A DNA stretch of 64,000 bases, taken from positions 124,001-188,000 of the forward strand of contig NZ_JAENHP010000001.1 in the NCBI RefSeq assembly GCF_016834655.1. Reading direction: 5' to 3'. This stretch comes from Paractinoplanes ovalisporus. Its GTDB lineage: Bacteria; Actinomycetota; Actinomycetes; Mycobacteriales; Micromonosporaceae. A model generated the notes under the pieces. That model saw nothing but the letters and a program-made list of their open reading frames with translations, did no database searches and had not been told where the DNA came from. Shown here in pieces: positions 44,313 to 52,525 of this stretch. Both the position numbers and the translations under genes were made by a program. Position 1 is the first letter of the stretch, and every line of letters starts with the position of its first letter.

Positions 44313-45953
44313 ATGAGCGAGCACAACTTCGACTTCGTCGTGATCGGTTCGGGCACCGGAATGCTCGCGGCGCTCACCGCCGCCGAGGCCGGCCTGTCCG
44401 TTCTGATCGTCGAGAAGTCGCGCTACTTCGGCGGTTCGACCGCGCTGTCCGGTGGCGGTTTCTGGATGCCGGGCAACAGCCTGCTGCGCGAGGCCGGCGT
44501 CTCCGACTCCCCCGAGCGCGCGAACGAATATTTGAGCCATGTCACCGCCGGCGAGACCCCCGAGGACCGCTGGCGCACCCACCTCGCGCACGGTCCGGCC
44601 GCGGTCGACGTGCTGCGCCGCCGCACCCCGCTGAAGTTCCAGTGGATGACCGGTTACGCCGACTACTTCCCCGAGCTGCCCGGCGGTTCGGCGGCCGGCC
44701 GCGCGATGGAGCCCAAACCTTTCGACGTACGGCGTCTGGGCCCCGACCGGGAACGTCTGCGCCCGCCCGCTCTGGCCGCACCCTTCCCCATGCCGGTGTC
44801 GGGACTAACGTACAAGTGGCTGAATCTGGTCGCCCGCCACCCGCGCGGCATCGTCACCGGAGCCCGCCTGCTCGGTCTGGGTCTGGGCGGCCTGGCCATC
44901 AAGCGCGAATATGTCGCCGGTGGTGGCGCTCTGGCCGCCGGATTGTTCGCGGGAGTGCGCGCGGCGAACATCCCGGTCTGGTTCGACACGTCACTCAAGG
45001 ATCTGGTGATCGAGGACGGCCGGGTCACCGGTGTCGTGGTGACAAGAGACGGCAAAGACGTTCCCGTACGGGCGGAGCGCGGTGTGCTGCTTTCGGCCGG
45101 TGGCTTCGACCGGAACGCCGCCCTGCGCCACGAACACCAGTCCGACCAGCTCGACACCGACTGGTGTCTCGGCAACCCCGACAACACCGGTGACGTCCTG
45201 CCGATCGCCCGCGCGGCCGGGGCCGATCTCGCGTTCATGAACGAGGCCTGGTGGTTCCCGGCCGTGCCGGTGCCCGGTCCCATGCCCGGCCCGCTGCTGG
45301 CCGAGCGCAGCCTGCCCGGTCAGATCATCGTCGATCAGCAGGGCCGCCGCTTCATGAACGAGGCCGTCAACTACATGACGGCCGGCCAGATCCTGATCAA
45401 GCAGCAGTTGCCGGTGTGGATGGTGTTCGACCAGCGCTACCGCAACCGCTACGTCTTCGCCGGCAGCGTCTTCCCGCGTCAGCCGTTGCCCGCGGCTTGG
45501 TACGACGCCGGGATCGCGGTCAAGGCCGGCTCGCTGGACGATCTGGCCAAGCAGGTGGGCCTGACCGAGTTGGCGGCCACGGTCGCACGCTTCAACGTGC
45601 AGGCCGGCGCCGGCCGCGACGACGACTTCCACCGCGGCGACAGCGTGTACGACCGCTACTACGGCGACCCGACCATCACCCCGAACCCGTGTCTGGGCCC
45701 ACTCGACCAGGGCCCGTTCTATGCCGTGAAGGTGGTCCCAGGCGACCTGGGGACGTGCGGCGGCATCCGGGCCGACGGTTTCGCGCGGGCGTTGCGGTCC
45801 GACGGCAGCGTCATCGAGGGCCTCTACGCCACCGGGAACGCGGCCGGCAACGCCTTCGGCCGCGTCTATCCCGGTCCCGGCGCCACCATCGGTCAGGGCC
45901 TGAGTTTCGGGTACGCGGCGGCCCGTCACGCCGCGGGCAAGCTGGCAGCCTGA
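44313..45953 (+). CDS. FAD-dependent dehydrogenase, 3-ketosteroid delta1-dehydrogenase-like
   Basis: 546 residues from ATG 44313. FAD motif VVIGSGTGMLAALTAAEAG (about 8-26), then VEKSRYFGGSTALSGGGFWM, the second fingerprint of the fumarate reductase/KstD superfamily. Near the end TCGGIRADGFARAL and GLYATGNAAGNAFGRVYPGP bind FAD. The length and the GGxxALSGGGxWxP segment match ketosteroid dehydrogenases, which insert a double bond in steroid ring A. There are no other steroid genes nearby, so another substrate is possible. Probably repressed by the divergent TetR protein. Confidence 0.85.
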   Translation: MSEHNFDFVVIGSGTGMLAALTAAEAGLSVLIVEKSRYFGGSTALSGGGFWMPGNSLLREAGVSDSPERANEYLSHVTAGETPEDRWRTHLAHGPAAVDVLRRRTPLKFQWMTGYADYFPELPGGSAAGRAMEPKPFDVRRLGPDRERLRPPALAAPFPMPVSGLTYKWLNLVARHPRGIVTGARLLGLGLGGLAIKREYVAGGGALAAGLFAGVRAANIPVWFDTSLKDLVIEDGRVTGVVVTRDGKDVPVRAERGVLLSAGGFDRNAALRHEHQSDQLDTDWCLGNPDNTGDVLPIARAAGADLAFMNEAWWFPAVPVPGPMPGPLLAERSLPGQIIVDQQGRRFMNEAVNYMTAGQILIKQQLPVWMVFDQRYRNRYVFAGSVFPRQPLPAAWYDAGIAVKAGSLDDLAKQVGLTELAATVARFNVQAGAGRDDDFHRGDSVYDRYYGDPTITPNPCLGPLDQGPFYAVKVVPGDLGTCGGIRADGFARALRSDGSVIEGLYATGNAAGNAFGRVYPGPGATIGQGLSFGYAAARHAAGKLAA

Positions 45954-46007
45954 GCCCCCACCCGCCGCGCGCGCAGCCTGAGCCCTGCCCGCGATCTTTC
46001 GGAGCTG

Positions 46008-46715
46008 CTATTTGCGGGCCAGGGCCAGCCAGAAGTGCGGGGTGCCGTCGCGGCGGTGTCCCATGGCATCGAGGGGTTCGGTCGTCACGGTGAAGCCGGC
46101 CGCCTGCAGGTCCTTGGTCATGGCGGCGATCGGGGTGGTGCGGTAGTACATGACGAACGGCGGCTTCCACACGGCGTTACGCACCCGCATGACCCCGTCG
46201 AAGCCGAGCAGGACCCAGTGCGCGAGCGTGGTGACCGGCGGTGGGTCACTGATCGCGAACGCGAACAGCCCACCGGGCCGCAGCGCGCGATAGACCCCCT
46301 CGAACAGCGCCGGCCGTTCCTCCGGCAGGAAGTGCCCGAAGGCGCCGAACGACACCGCGAGGTCGAACCCTTCCCGGAACGGCATCGCCCGTACGTCGGC
46401 CCGCACGAAATTGGCGTCCGGATACGCGCGCCGGGCTTGCCCGATCATCCCGCTGCTGAAATCGACCCCCGTGATCGACCCGGTGCACATGGCCCGGGCC
46501 ACCAACAGTCCCGCTCCGGTGCCGCAGCAGACGTCGAGCCCGTCCCCGAACGGCCCGTATTCGTCCAGCGCCTCGGCCGTGGCTTCGAGGATCCCTTCCG
46601 GCGTACGGAACGGGGTGTGGTCGAACTTGGGCGCCAGCAGGTCGTAGCCGCGCTCGACCGAGGACAGCGCCTGAACGGTCAGTTCGCGCAGGGAGGGACC
46701 GTGAGCCGAGAACAT
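46008..46715 (-). CDS. class I SAM-dependent methyltransferase
   Basis: 235 residues. Motif I LDVCCGTGAGLLVARA (about 60-75) has two Cys in place of the usual LDxGxGxG, then GVDFSSGMIGQARR (motif acidic loop, about 83), FVRADVRAMPF (about 103) and LRPGGLFAFAISDP (about 145). The fold is UbiE/Methyltransf_11-like. Acceptor unknown. Its start lies only 20 bp from the repeat array that follows the next gene. Confidence 0.85.
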   Translation of the reverse strand: MFSAHGPSLRELTVQALSSVERGYDLLAPKFDHTPFRTPEGILEATAEALDEYGPFGDGLDVCCGTGAGLLVARAMCTGSITGVDFSSGMIGQARRAYPDANFVRADVRAMPFREGFDLAVSFGAFGHFLPEERPALFEGVYRALRPGGLFAFAISDPPPVTTLAHWVLLGFDGVMRVRNAVWKPPFVMYYRTTPIAAMTKDLQAAGFTVTTEPLDAMGHRRDGTPHFWLALARK

Positions 46716-46737
46716 CGGCCGAGCCTATCGTTCCCGA

Positions 46738-46980
46738 CCTGCGCACCTGCACCGGAAAGGCCGTTCACCGCCTGCGCACCCGCACCTGAAAGGCCGTTCG
46801 TCGCCTGCGCGCGCGTGGAAGGCCGTTCACCGCTTGCGCGCCCGCGCCTGAAAGGTCGTTCGTCGCCTGCGCGCGCGTGAAAGGCCGTTCACCGCTTGCG
46901 CGCCCGCGCCTGAAAGGTCGTTCATCGACTGCGCGCGCATGAAAGGCCGTTCACCGTTTGCGCGCCCGCACGAGAAAGCG
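46738..46980. repeat. ~62-bp tandem repeat copying the 3' end of the second methyltransferase gene
   Basis: About four copies of a 62-bp unit (two related 31-bp halves containing GAAAGGCCGTTCACCG and GAAAGGTCGTTCGTCG). On the minus strand each unit contains GCGGGCGCGCAAGCGGTGA, the equivalent of the gene's own last codons (RARKR*) at 46951-46969. Confidence 0.85.
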
Positions 46981-47688
46981 GTGTGAATGCACGCGGAACT
47001 CGCCGTCAGCACGGATCCGCGAGTCGATCCGGCGCAGCGCCTGTTCGTAACGGGCAACCGTGAAGTCGCGAACCTGCCACGGCACCGCCCGCAGCTGGAA
47101 GACGAGGGCGCCGATGTCGTAGAACGTGAACGCCGGCCGTTCCTCCCGCACGTCCAGGATCGTCAGGCCGGCGGCGGTCAGCCTCCGCACCGCCACGTCG
47201 GCGTTCCACGCCTCGTCGTAGGCCGGTGGCGCCCCGAGGGCCTCGTTGATCTCGGAGCAGTCGTCGCTGCCGACCTGCTGGGTCAGCAGCACGCCGCCCG
47301 CCGCGAGGACCCGGGCGGCCTCGGCCGGTTCCAGGTGTCCGTGCCGGTTGAGCATCAGATCGGCCGACCCGTCGTCGACGGGCAGGTGCGTGTTTTCCCG
47401 GAAACGCACATCAACGCGCAACGGCGCCAGACGTTCCCGCGCAACCGGTACGTTCGGCGCCCAGCCCTCGACGGCCACCGTCCGCGCGGGCAGGGGCGCC
47501 AGTGACGACAACAACTCGCCACCGCCGGTGTCGACATCGATCAGACTCGCGCAGTCACCCACCAGCTCGGCCGCCAGCTCGGGATAGGACCAGCTCGGAG
47601 CCGACCCCGACGCACGCCCCTCGAGCCATCGGAAATCCCAGCCCGTCAAAGGCACCTCTACGGCTTCCGCCACCATCTGCTCGAACAT
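46951..47688 (-). CDS. methyltransferase-fold protein (SAM-dependent)
   Basis: 245 residues from ATG 47688, six bases after TACGGT, probably leaderless; a longer start at 47745 has no support. The sequence has LIDVDTGGGELLSSL (motif I, about 55), AVEGWAPNVPVARERL, DLMLNRHGHLEPAEAARVL and GGVLLTQQVG, as in rRNA/SAM methyltransferases of the Methyltransf_11 type. Substrate unknown. The end FLVRARKR is the template of the downstream array. Confidence 0.8.
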   Translation of the reverse strand: MFEQMVAEAVEVPLTGWDFRWLEGRASGSAPSWSYPELAAELVGDCASLIDVDTGGGELLSSLAPLPARTVAVEGWAPNVPVARERLAPLRVDVRFRENTHLPVDDGSADLMLNRHGHLEPAEAARVLAAGGVLLTQQVGSDDCSEINEALGAPPAYDEAWNADVAVRRLTAAGLTILDVREERPAFTFYDIGALVFQLRAVPWQVRDFTVARYEQALRRIDSRIRADGEFRVHSHRFLVRARKR

Positions 47689-47759
47689 CCGCCGACCGTA
47701 ACGATCCCGTGTGCGTGGGCGCTCCCCAATATCGGGCGCGCCCACGCACGGTCAGGAGG

Positions 47760-48755
47760 TCAGAAACGGACCTCGCCCTGGTTCAGGACCCTCGGGTGGA
47801 AGTAGGCGGCCTGGATCTCGGCGTTCGAGTTCTGGCCGCGCAGCTGTTCGGACCAGAGCATGAAGTACGCCCAGCGCGTCTGCGAGGTGAGCAGCGCGCC
47901 GGTCGGCATCTTGCCCATCTCGGCGATGGCGATCGGCTTGCCGGCCGCGATCGACTGGATCTGTTGATAGTCCGACGTGGACGGCAGCCCCTTGTACCAG
48001 ACGTCGAGCGACACCACGTCGACGTAGTTGCTGCCCGGGTAGTACTGCGACCAGCCGCCGGCCGGGTTGTCCTGCACGTTCCAGACCCAGATCAGGTTGT
48101 CCAGGCCCTGGCTGTCGAAGTAGTCCTTCATCTGCTGGAAGATCTTCGAACCGCCGTTGGCGCCGGGGCGGCCGCCCCACCAGTTCCAGGTCTCGTTCAT
48201 CTCGTGGAACGGGCGCCACAGCACCGGCACGCCCGCGTCCTTGAGCTGCCGCAGGTAGGGCACGACCTCGGCCATCCGGCTGCGCCACGTCTGGTTGAGC
48301 GCGGTGCCGCCGGTGACCACCTGCTGGAACTGGCTGTCCGAGATGCGCGTCTTGACGCCGCCTTCGAACTCACATGTGCGTCCGACCGTGGGCGAACACG
48401 CATGCCAGGTGAGCGCGACGAGCGATCCGTTGCGCCATTCCGTCTTGGCCTGATCGATCACGCGCTGCCGGTTGTTCACATCGTCGGAGCGGAACATCAT
48501 GTCGCCGCCCCACAGACCCGGCCACTGCCCGGTCACGTCGTGCACCTGCTGGGTGTAGGCGCCGGGCGCGCTGGCTGGTTCCTTGTTGTGCTGGCCGGAG
48601 ACGATCGAGGTGCCGCTGATCGTCCGCAGATAGTTGATGACCGTGCTCTTCGGGGTGGCCGCGAACGCCGAGGCGTCCGTGGCCTGGTGGACCATGCCCA
48701 CGCCGAGCAGCACCGTGACGGCGCCGACGGCGAGAGCCGGTCGGGGGATCTTCAT
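47760..48755 (-). CDS. secreted GH26 beta-mannanase
   Basis: 331 residues; ATG 48755 follows GGAAGGAACATCCCC. A signal peptide (about 1-31) ends near ASAFA. The catalytic acid/base is Glu in VLWRPFHEMNETWNWWGG (about 185) and the nucleophile Glu in IAIAEMGKMP (about 278). WGGDMMFRS and NLIWVWNVQD are also characteristic of GH26. No carbohydrate-binding module. It cuts beta-1,4-mannan outside the cell; oligomers would then be imported by the ABC system and trimmed by the mannosidase upstream. Separated from that operon by a repeat array. Confidence 0.9.
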   Translation of the reverse strand: MKIPRPALAVGAVTVLLGVGMVHQATDASAFAATPKSTVINYLRTISGTSIVSGQHNKEPASAPGAYTQQVHDVTGQWPGLWGGDMMFRSDDVNNRQRVIDQAKTEWRNGSLVALTWHACSPTVGRTCEFEGGVKTRISDSQFQQVVTGGTALNQTWRSRMAEVVPYLRQLKDAGVPVLWRPFHEMNETWNWWGGRPGANGGSKIFQQMKDYFDSQGLDNLIWVWNVQDNPAGGWSQYYPGSNYVDVVSLDVWYKGLPSTSDYQQIQSIAAGKPIAIAEMGKMPTGALLTSQTRWAYFMLWSEQLRGQNSNAEIQAAYFHPRVLNQGEVRF

Positions 48756-48796
48756 GGGGATGTTCCTTCCGTTGGGGGACGGGGGGTCTGCATCCG

Positions 48797-49110
48797 CGGG
48801 ACTCGTGAGGAGCCGCCGCGCGGACGGATCGGGGGTCTATCTCCGCAGGACTGTCGCGAGGCCGGTGAGGAACCGCCGCGCGGACGGATCGGGGTTTACG
48901 TCTGCAGAACTGTCGCGAGGCCGGTGAGGAACCGCCGCGCGGACGGATCGGGGTCTATGTCCGCAGGACCGTGGCAAGGTCGGTGAGGAACCGCCGCGCG
49001 GACGGATCAGGGCCTATCTCCGCAGGACCGTGGCGAGGCCGGTGAGGAACCGCCACGCGGACGGATCAGGGCCTATCTCCGCAGGACCGTGGCGAGGTCG
49101 GTGAGGACCC
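48797..49110. repeat. 59-60-bp tandem repeat copying the 3' end of the mannosidase gene
   Basis: About five copies. On the minus strand each reads CTCACCGGCCTCGCCACGGT then CCTGCGGAGATAG, which is the end of the mannosidase (LTDLATVLRR*). This fills the 317-bp gap before the GH26 gene; nothing else is visible there apart from the GH26 ribosome site. Confidence 0.9.
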
Positions 49111-51562
49111 ACGGCGCGCGGATCAGATCAGGGTCGAGCGCGGCCACACCACGTACGCGGAAAGTGGTTGTCTCACCCGGAAGCAACGTGACGAACCCCT
49201 GGTCGACGGTGGCGCCGGGATGCAGGCGGTCGGGTTGCAGCAGCACGTCCCGGGCCAGGCCGCCCACCCGCACGTGCACATCGAGGCCGTCCGCCACCAC
49301 GTCGACGGTCACGTCCAGCCCCGGATCGTCCAGATCAAAATCAGTGAAGAACCACAGGTCCCGTACGGCGGAAGCCCGCGCGACAAGCACATCCGAGGTG
49401 TTCGCGCCGTCCGTCGTCAGGTCGTCCGGGACCGGGATGAGCGCATTCGACCGCGCCGCCACCTCGACGACCGTTTCGAACACGGCCAGTTCCACGCCGC
49501 GGTTGTCCATTCGCGCAATCCGAACAGTTTCCGTCCACGGTTTTGCGTGGTCGTTCAGGAGCACAACGACCAGTCCGCCGTCCCGGGGCTGCACGGTCAG
49601 TGCGCGTTCCGCGTACAGGTTGCGCGTTTCGAACCAGAGCGGCTTGTACCGGCCGGCGCCGTCGATCGCCGCCCACGAGATGACCGGCCACAGATCGTTG
49701 AGCTGCCACAGAATGGTCCCGGCGGTGTGCGGCCAGTACGACCGCCAGTGCGCGATCCCGGTCCGTACCGCGCGAACCTGATTGAGCTGCGTCAGGAAGT
49801 GCCACGCCTCGGTGCTCGTCGGTGCGGGAAAGTGAGCGTCCAGGCCGCGCGCGAGTTTGTCGTTGCCGTCGATGGCCTTCTGGTGGTGCAGAACACCCGG
49901 CGAGTCGGGCCGCAGCGGTTCGTCGGTGACCGCCTCGCGCAGAGTGCGCCAGGCCGGCGGCGCCTGCCAGCCGAACTCGGCCACGAACCGCGGCGTGGAA
50001 TCGCGGTAGTGCGTGTAGTCCTCACGGTTCCAGACGTCCCACGAGTGGAACGTGCCGGCCTCGGCCGAGTTGGGTTCGATCTCCCACGAGCCCGACCAGG
50101 GGCTGCCGGCCATGTAGGGCCGGGTCGGGTCGAGCGTGGCCACGATGTCGGGCAGCGTCTTCAGGTAGTACGTCTCGCCCCAGCTCAGGTCGCCGCCCGG
50201 TCGCTCGGCCCAGTTGTCAGCGCCGTGCAGCCAGAGGTTCTCGTTGTTGCCGTTCCAGGCGACCAGGCTCGGGTGCGGGGACAGCCGGACGACGTTCTCG
50301 CGCGCCTCGGCCACCACCTCGGAGTGCAGCGGTTCCTCCTCGGGATAGCACGCGCAGGCGAACAGGAAGTCCTGCCACACCATCAGGCCGAGCTCGTCGC
50401 ACACCTCGTAGAAGTCGCGGTTCTCATAGATGCCGCCACCCCAGACGCGCACCAGGTTGACGCCGGCGGCCGCGGCCTGGCCCAGCCGCAGCGCGTACCG
50501 TTCGCGCGTCATCCGGGACGGGAAGATGTCGTCGGGGATCCAGTTGACGCCCTTCACGAGCACCGGTTCGCCGTTCACATGGAAGACGAACTGTCCGTCG
50601 GTCTGGTCGATGCGCACGCCGCGGAACCCGGTGCGACGTTCCCAGCGGTCCAGTTCGGTGTCGCCGTCGAGCAGCAGAACGGTCAACGCGTACAGGTGAG
50701 CGTTTCCATAGCCCCGCGGGTTCCACGGCTGCACGTTTCCGGCGTCGAGACCGAGCGTTTCCGCGTACGGGCCGTCGTAGAGCGGCCGCCCGTCGAGCAG
50801 AACCCGCATCCGCAGTTCGCGTGTTTGCGCACCCGCCTCCTCGCGCGTTTGTGCACACTCCTCGCGCGTTTGTGCGCGTTCGATCGAGACGTTCAGGTCG
50901 AGGTGGCCGCGCCCTCCGGCGTACGTGGGAAGGGTTTTGACCTCGCTGAGCCGCGCTGTGCTCCAGCCCTCCAGACGCACACCGCGCCAGATGCCCGCCG
51001 TGACCAGGGTCGGTCCCCAGTCCCAGCCGAAGCTGCACGCCATCTTGCGCACGAAGTTGAACGGCTCCGGATACGCGTTCGGCCGTGCCCCGAGTTGCGC
51101 CTGCAGTCGCTCAGCCTCGGTGTAGGCGGAGGTGAACCGTACGCGCAAGGGTTTGGGCCCGTCGCTCAGCAGCCCGGTCACGTCGAACCGGTAGCCGCGG
51201 TGCATGTTGCGGGTCGAGCCGAGCACCACCCCGTCGAGTTCGATGTCGGCCACCGTGTCGAGGCCGTCGAAGACCAGCTCGAGGCGGTCGGCGCGCGGCC
51301 CGTCCCAGCTGATGTCGCGCGAGTAGACCCAGTTCGCGCGGCCGACCCAGTCGACCGCCTTCTCGTTCTCGCCCAGGAACGGGTCGACGATCTTGCCGGC
51401 CGCGAGCAGGTCGGTGTGCACACATCCGGGCACGGTCGCCGGGATCTCCCCCGGTGGCCCGCCGAGTGTCCACGGGCCGGCCAGCGACTGCTCGATTCTG
51501 CTCATGCGATTGCTCATTCCGCTCGAGGCTCCAGCGGGAGCGCGGTCAGTGCGAATGCTCAT
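49073..51562 (-). CDS. GH2 beta-mannosidase
   Basis: 829 residues from ATG 51562, overlapping a 14-codon micro-ORF by ATGA; ATGs at residues 16 and 20 are alternatives, conserved sequence starting at about MSRIEQSLAGPW. The jelly-roll, immunoglobulin-like and barrel domains of GH2 follow. Acid/base Glu is in VAWNGNNENLW (about 440), the nucleophile Glu in RFVAEFGWQ (about 527). RVWGGGIYENRDFYEVCDEL is the beta-mannosidase hallmark. No signal peptide, so cytoplasmic. An in-frame triplication AQTREEC/AQTREEAG/AQTREL lies at about 227-248. It removes mannose from imported oligosaccharides. Confidence 0.92.
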   Translation of the reverse strand: MSIRTDRAPAGASSGMSNRMSRIEQSLAGPWTLGGPPGEIPATVPGCVHTDLLAAGKIVDPFLGENEKAVDWVGRANWVYSRDISWDGPRADRLELVFDGLDTVADIELDGVVLGSTRNMHRGYRFDVTGLLSDGPKPLRVRFTSAYTEAERLQAQLGARPNAYPEPFNFVRKMACSFGWDWGPTLVTAGIWRGVRLEGWSTARLSEVKTLPTYAGGRGHLDLNVSIERAQTREECAQTREEAGAQTRELRMRVLLDGRPLYDGPYAETLGLDAGNVQPWNPRGYGNAHLYALTVLLLDGDTELDRWERRTGFRGVRIDQTDGQFVFHVNGEPVLVKGVNWIPDDIFPSRMTRERYALRLGQAAAAGVNLVRVWGGGIYENRDFYEVCDELGLMVWQDFLFACACYPEEEPLHSEVVAEARENVVRLSPHPSLVAWNGNNENLWLHGADNWAERPGGDLSWGETYYLKTLPDIVATLDPTRPYMAGSPWSGSWEIEPNSAEAGTFHSWDVWNREDYTHYRDSTPRFVAEFGWQAPPAWRTLREAVTDEPLRPDSPGVLHHQKAIDGNDKLARGLDAHFPAPTSTEAWHFLTQLNQVRAVRTGIAHWRSYWPHTAGTILWQLNDLWPVISWAAIDGAGRYKPLWFETRNLYAERALTVQPRDGGLVVVLLNDHAKPWTETVRIARMDNRGVELAVFETVVEVAARSNALIPVPDDLTTDGANTSDVLVARASAVRDLWFFTDFDLDDPGLDVTVDVVADGLDVHVRVGGLARDVLLQPDRLHPGATVDQGFVTLLPGETTTFRVRGVAALDPDLIRAPWVLTDLATVLRR
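50818..50882. repeat. tandem repeat inside the mannosidase gene
   Basis: Three copies of a 21-24-bp unit with core GCGCGTTTGTGCA add AQTREE-type heptapeptides to a surface loop of the protein. The core (minus strand TGCACAAACGCGC) resembles the intergenic arrays. Confidence 0.8.
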
Positions 51563-51620
51563 TTCGAGGCTCCAGCGGGAGCGCGGTCGGTGTGAGTGCT
51601 CATTTCGTGGCTCCGGCGGT
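51524..51620. repeat. 41-bp tandem duplication across the permease/mannosidase junction
   Basis: Copies at 51524-51564 and 51565-51605 differ at few positions; a third partial copy is the permease end itself. Each copy carries stop and start of the junction. Confidence 0.9.
51559..51603 (-). CDS. 14-aa junction micro-ORF between permease and mannosidase
   Basis: MSTHTDRAPAGASK begins with an ATG overlapping the permease stop (ATGA) and ends with a TGA overlapping the mannosidase ATG. Its first 13 residues copy the mannosidase N-terminus (MSIRTDRAPAGAS) and its last ones the permease C-terminus (AGATK). It arose by tandem duplication of the junction. It may keep terminating ribosomes coupled, or be a neutral by-product. 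Confidence 0.6.
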   Translation of the reverse strand: MSTHTDRAPAGASK

Positions 51621-52457
51621 CACGCCGTTGTAGATGAAGCGCTGCAGCAGCAGGAAGACGACGACCGTGGGGAGGATGACGATCATCGTGCAGGCGGCGA
51701 TCGTCTCCCACTGCGCGCCGTACGGGCCCTTGAAGCGGAACAGCGCGGTCGAGATGACGTTGAGGTCGGGCGAGCGCAGATAGAGGAACGGGATGTAGAA
51801 CTCGTTGTAGATCGCGATGCCCTTGATGATCACGACGGTGGCGATCGCGGGGCGCATCAGCGGCAGGATGATCCGGCGGTAGACGGTGAACCGGCCGGCG
51901 CCGTCGATCACGGCGGCCTCGTCCAGGCTGCGCGGGATGGACGCCATGAACTGGATGAAGATGTAGATCGAGACGATGTCCGTGCCGAGGAACAGCACGA
52001 TCGCGGCCCACGGGGTGTTGACCAGGTCCATCGACTTGACGATCTGGTAGGTCGCGACCTGGGTGGTCACGCCGGGCACGAGCGCGGCGACCAGGAACAG
52101 GCCGAGCACCACGCGCTTGAGAGCGAACGAGAAGCGGCTGATCGCGTACGCCGCAAGCGTGCCGACGAACACCGTGCCGGTCAGGGAGATCACCAGGATG
52201 ACGGTGGTGTTCCAGAAGCCGCGGAGCATGTGCCCCTTGGACCAGGCGGTCGCGAAGTTGTCGAGGTTGAACCAGTCGCGCGGTGGGGTGAGCGGTCCGG
52301 TCGTGCTGTATTCGGTGCGCGTTTTGAACGCGGCGAACAACACGACGATGAGCGGTACGAGCACTATCGCCGACGCGACGATCAGACTCGCGTACTTTCC
52401 GGCCGCGCCAAGTCGGCGGGCTACGACAGGGCTGGGTTTGCCGGCTCGTACGGTCAC
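51600..52457 (-). CDS. carbohydrate ABC transporter permease 2 (MalG-type)
   Basis: 285 residues from GTG 52457, overlapping the second micro-ORF by GTGA. Six membrane spans; the EAA motif that contacts the ATPase reads DEAAVIDGAGRFTVYRRIILP (about 190, shown in part). The N-terminus MTVRAGKPSPVV is echoed in the micro-ORF upstream. It is the second permease of a CUT1 sugar importer, here inferred to carry manno-oligosaccharides. No ATPase gene is in the operon, so a shared MsiK-type ATPase elsewhere must energise it. Confidence 0.9.
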   Translation of the reverse strand: MTVRAGKPSPVVARRLGAAGKYASLIVASAIVLVPLIVVLFAAFKTRTEYSTTGPLTPPRDWFNLDNFATAWSKGHMLRGFWNTTVILVISLTGTVFVGTLAAYAISRFSFALKRVVLGLFLVAALVPGVTTQVATYQIVKSMDLVNTPWAAIVLFLGTDIVSIYIFIQFMASIPRSLDEAAVIDGAGRFTVYRRIILPLMRPAIATVVIIKGIAIYNEFYIPFLYLRSPDLNVISTALFRFKGPYGAQWETIAACTMIVILPTVVVFLLLQRFIYNGVTAGATK

Positions 52458-52525
52458 GACAGGCTCACCTCGTCGTCGGGTCTGCCGGCTTCCACGGTCA
52501 TGACAGGCTCACCTCGTCGTCGGGG
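52440..52525. repeat. 44-bp tandem duplication across the permease/permease junction
   Basis: Two copies starting at 52440 and 52484, with GACAGGCTCACCTCGTCGTC common to both. Each contains the end of permease 1 (DDEVSLS) and the start of permease 2 (MTV-AG-P). Confidence 0.9.
52454..52501 (-). CDS. 15-aa junction micro-ORF between the two permeases
   Basis: MTVEAGRPDDEVSLS starts at an ATG overlapping the permease 1 stop and ends at a TGA overlapping the GTG of permease 2. Residues 1-7 copy the permease 2 N-terminus (MTVRAGK) and residues 8-15 copy the permease 1 C-terminus (PDDEVSLS). Same structure as the micro-ORF at the next junction of this operon. Confidence 0.6.
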   Translation of the reverse strand: MTVEAGRPDDEVSLS

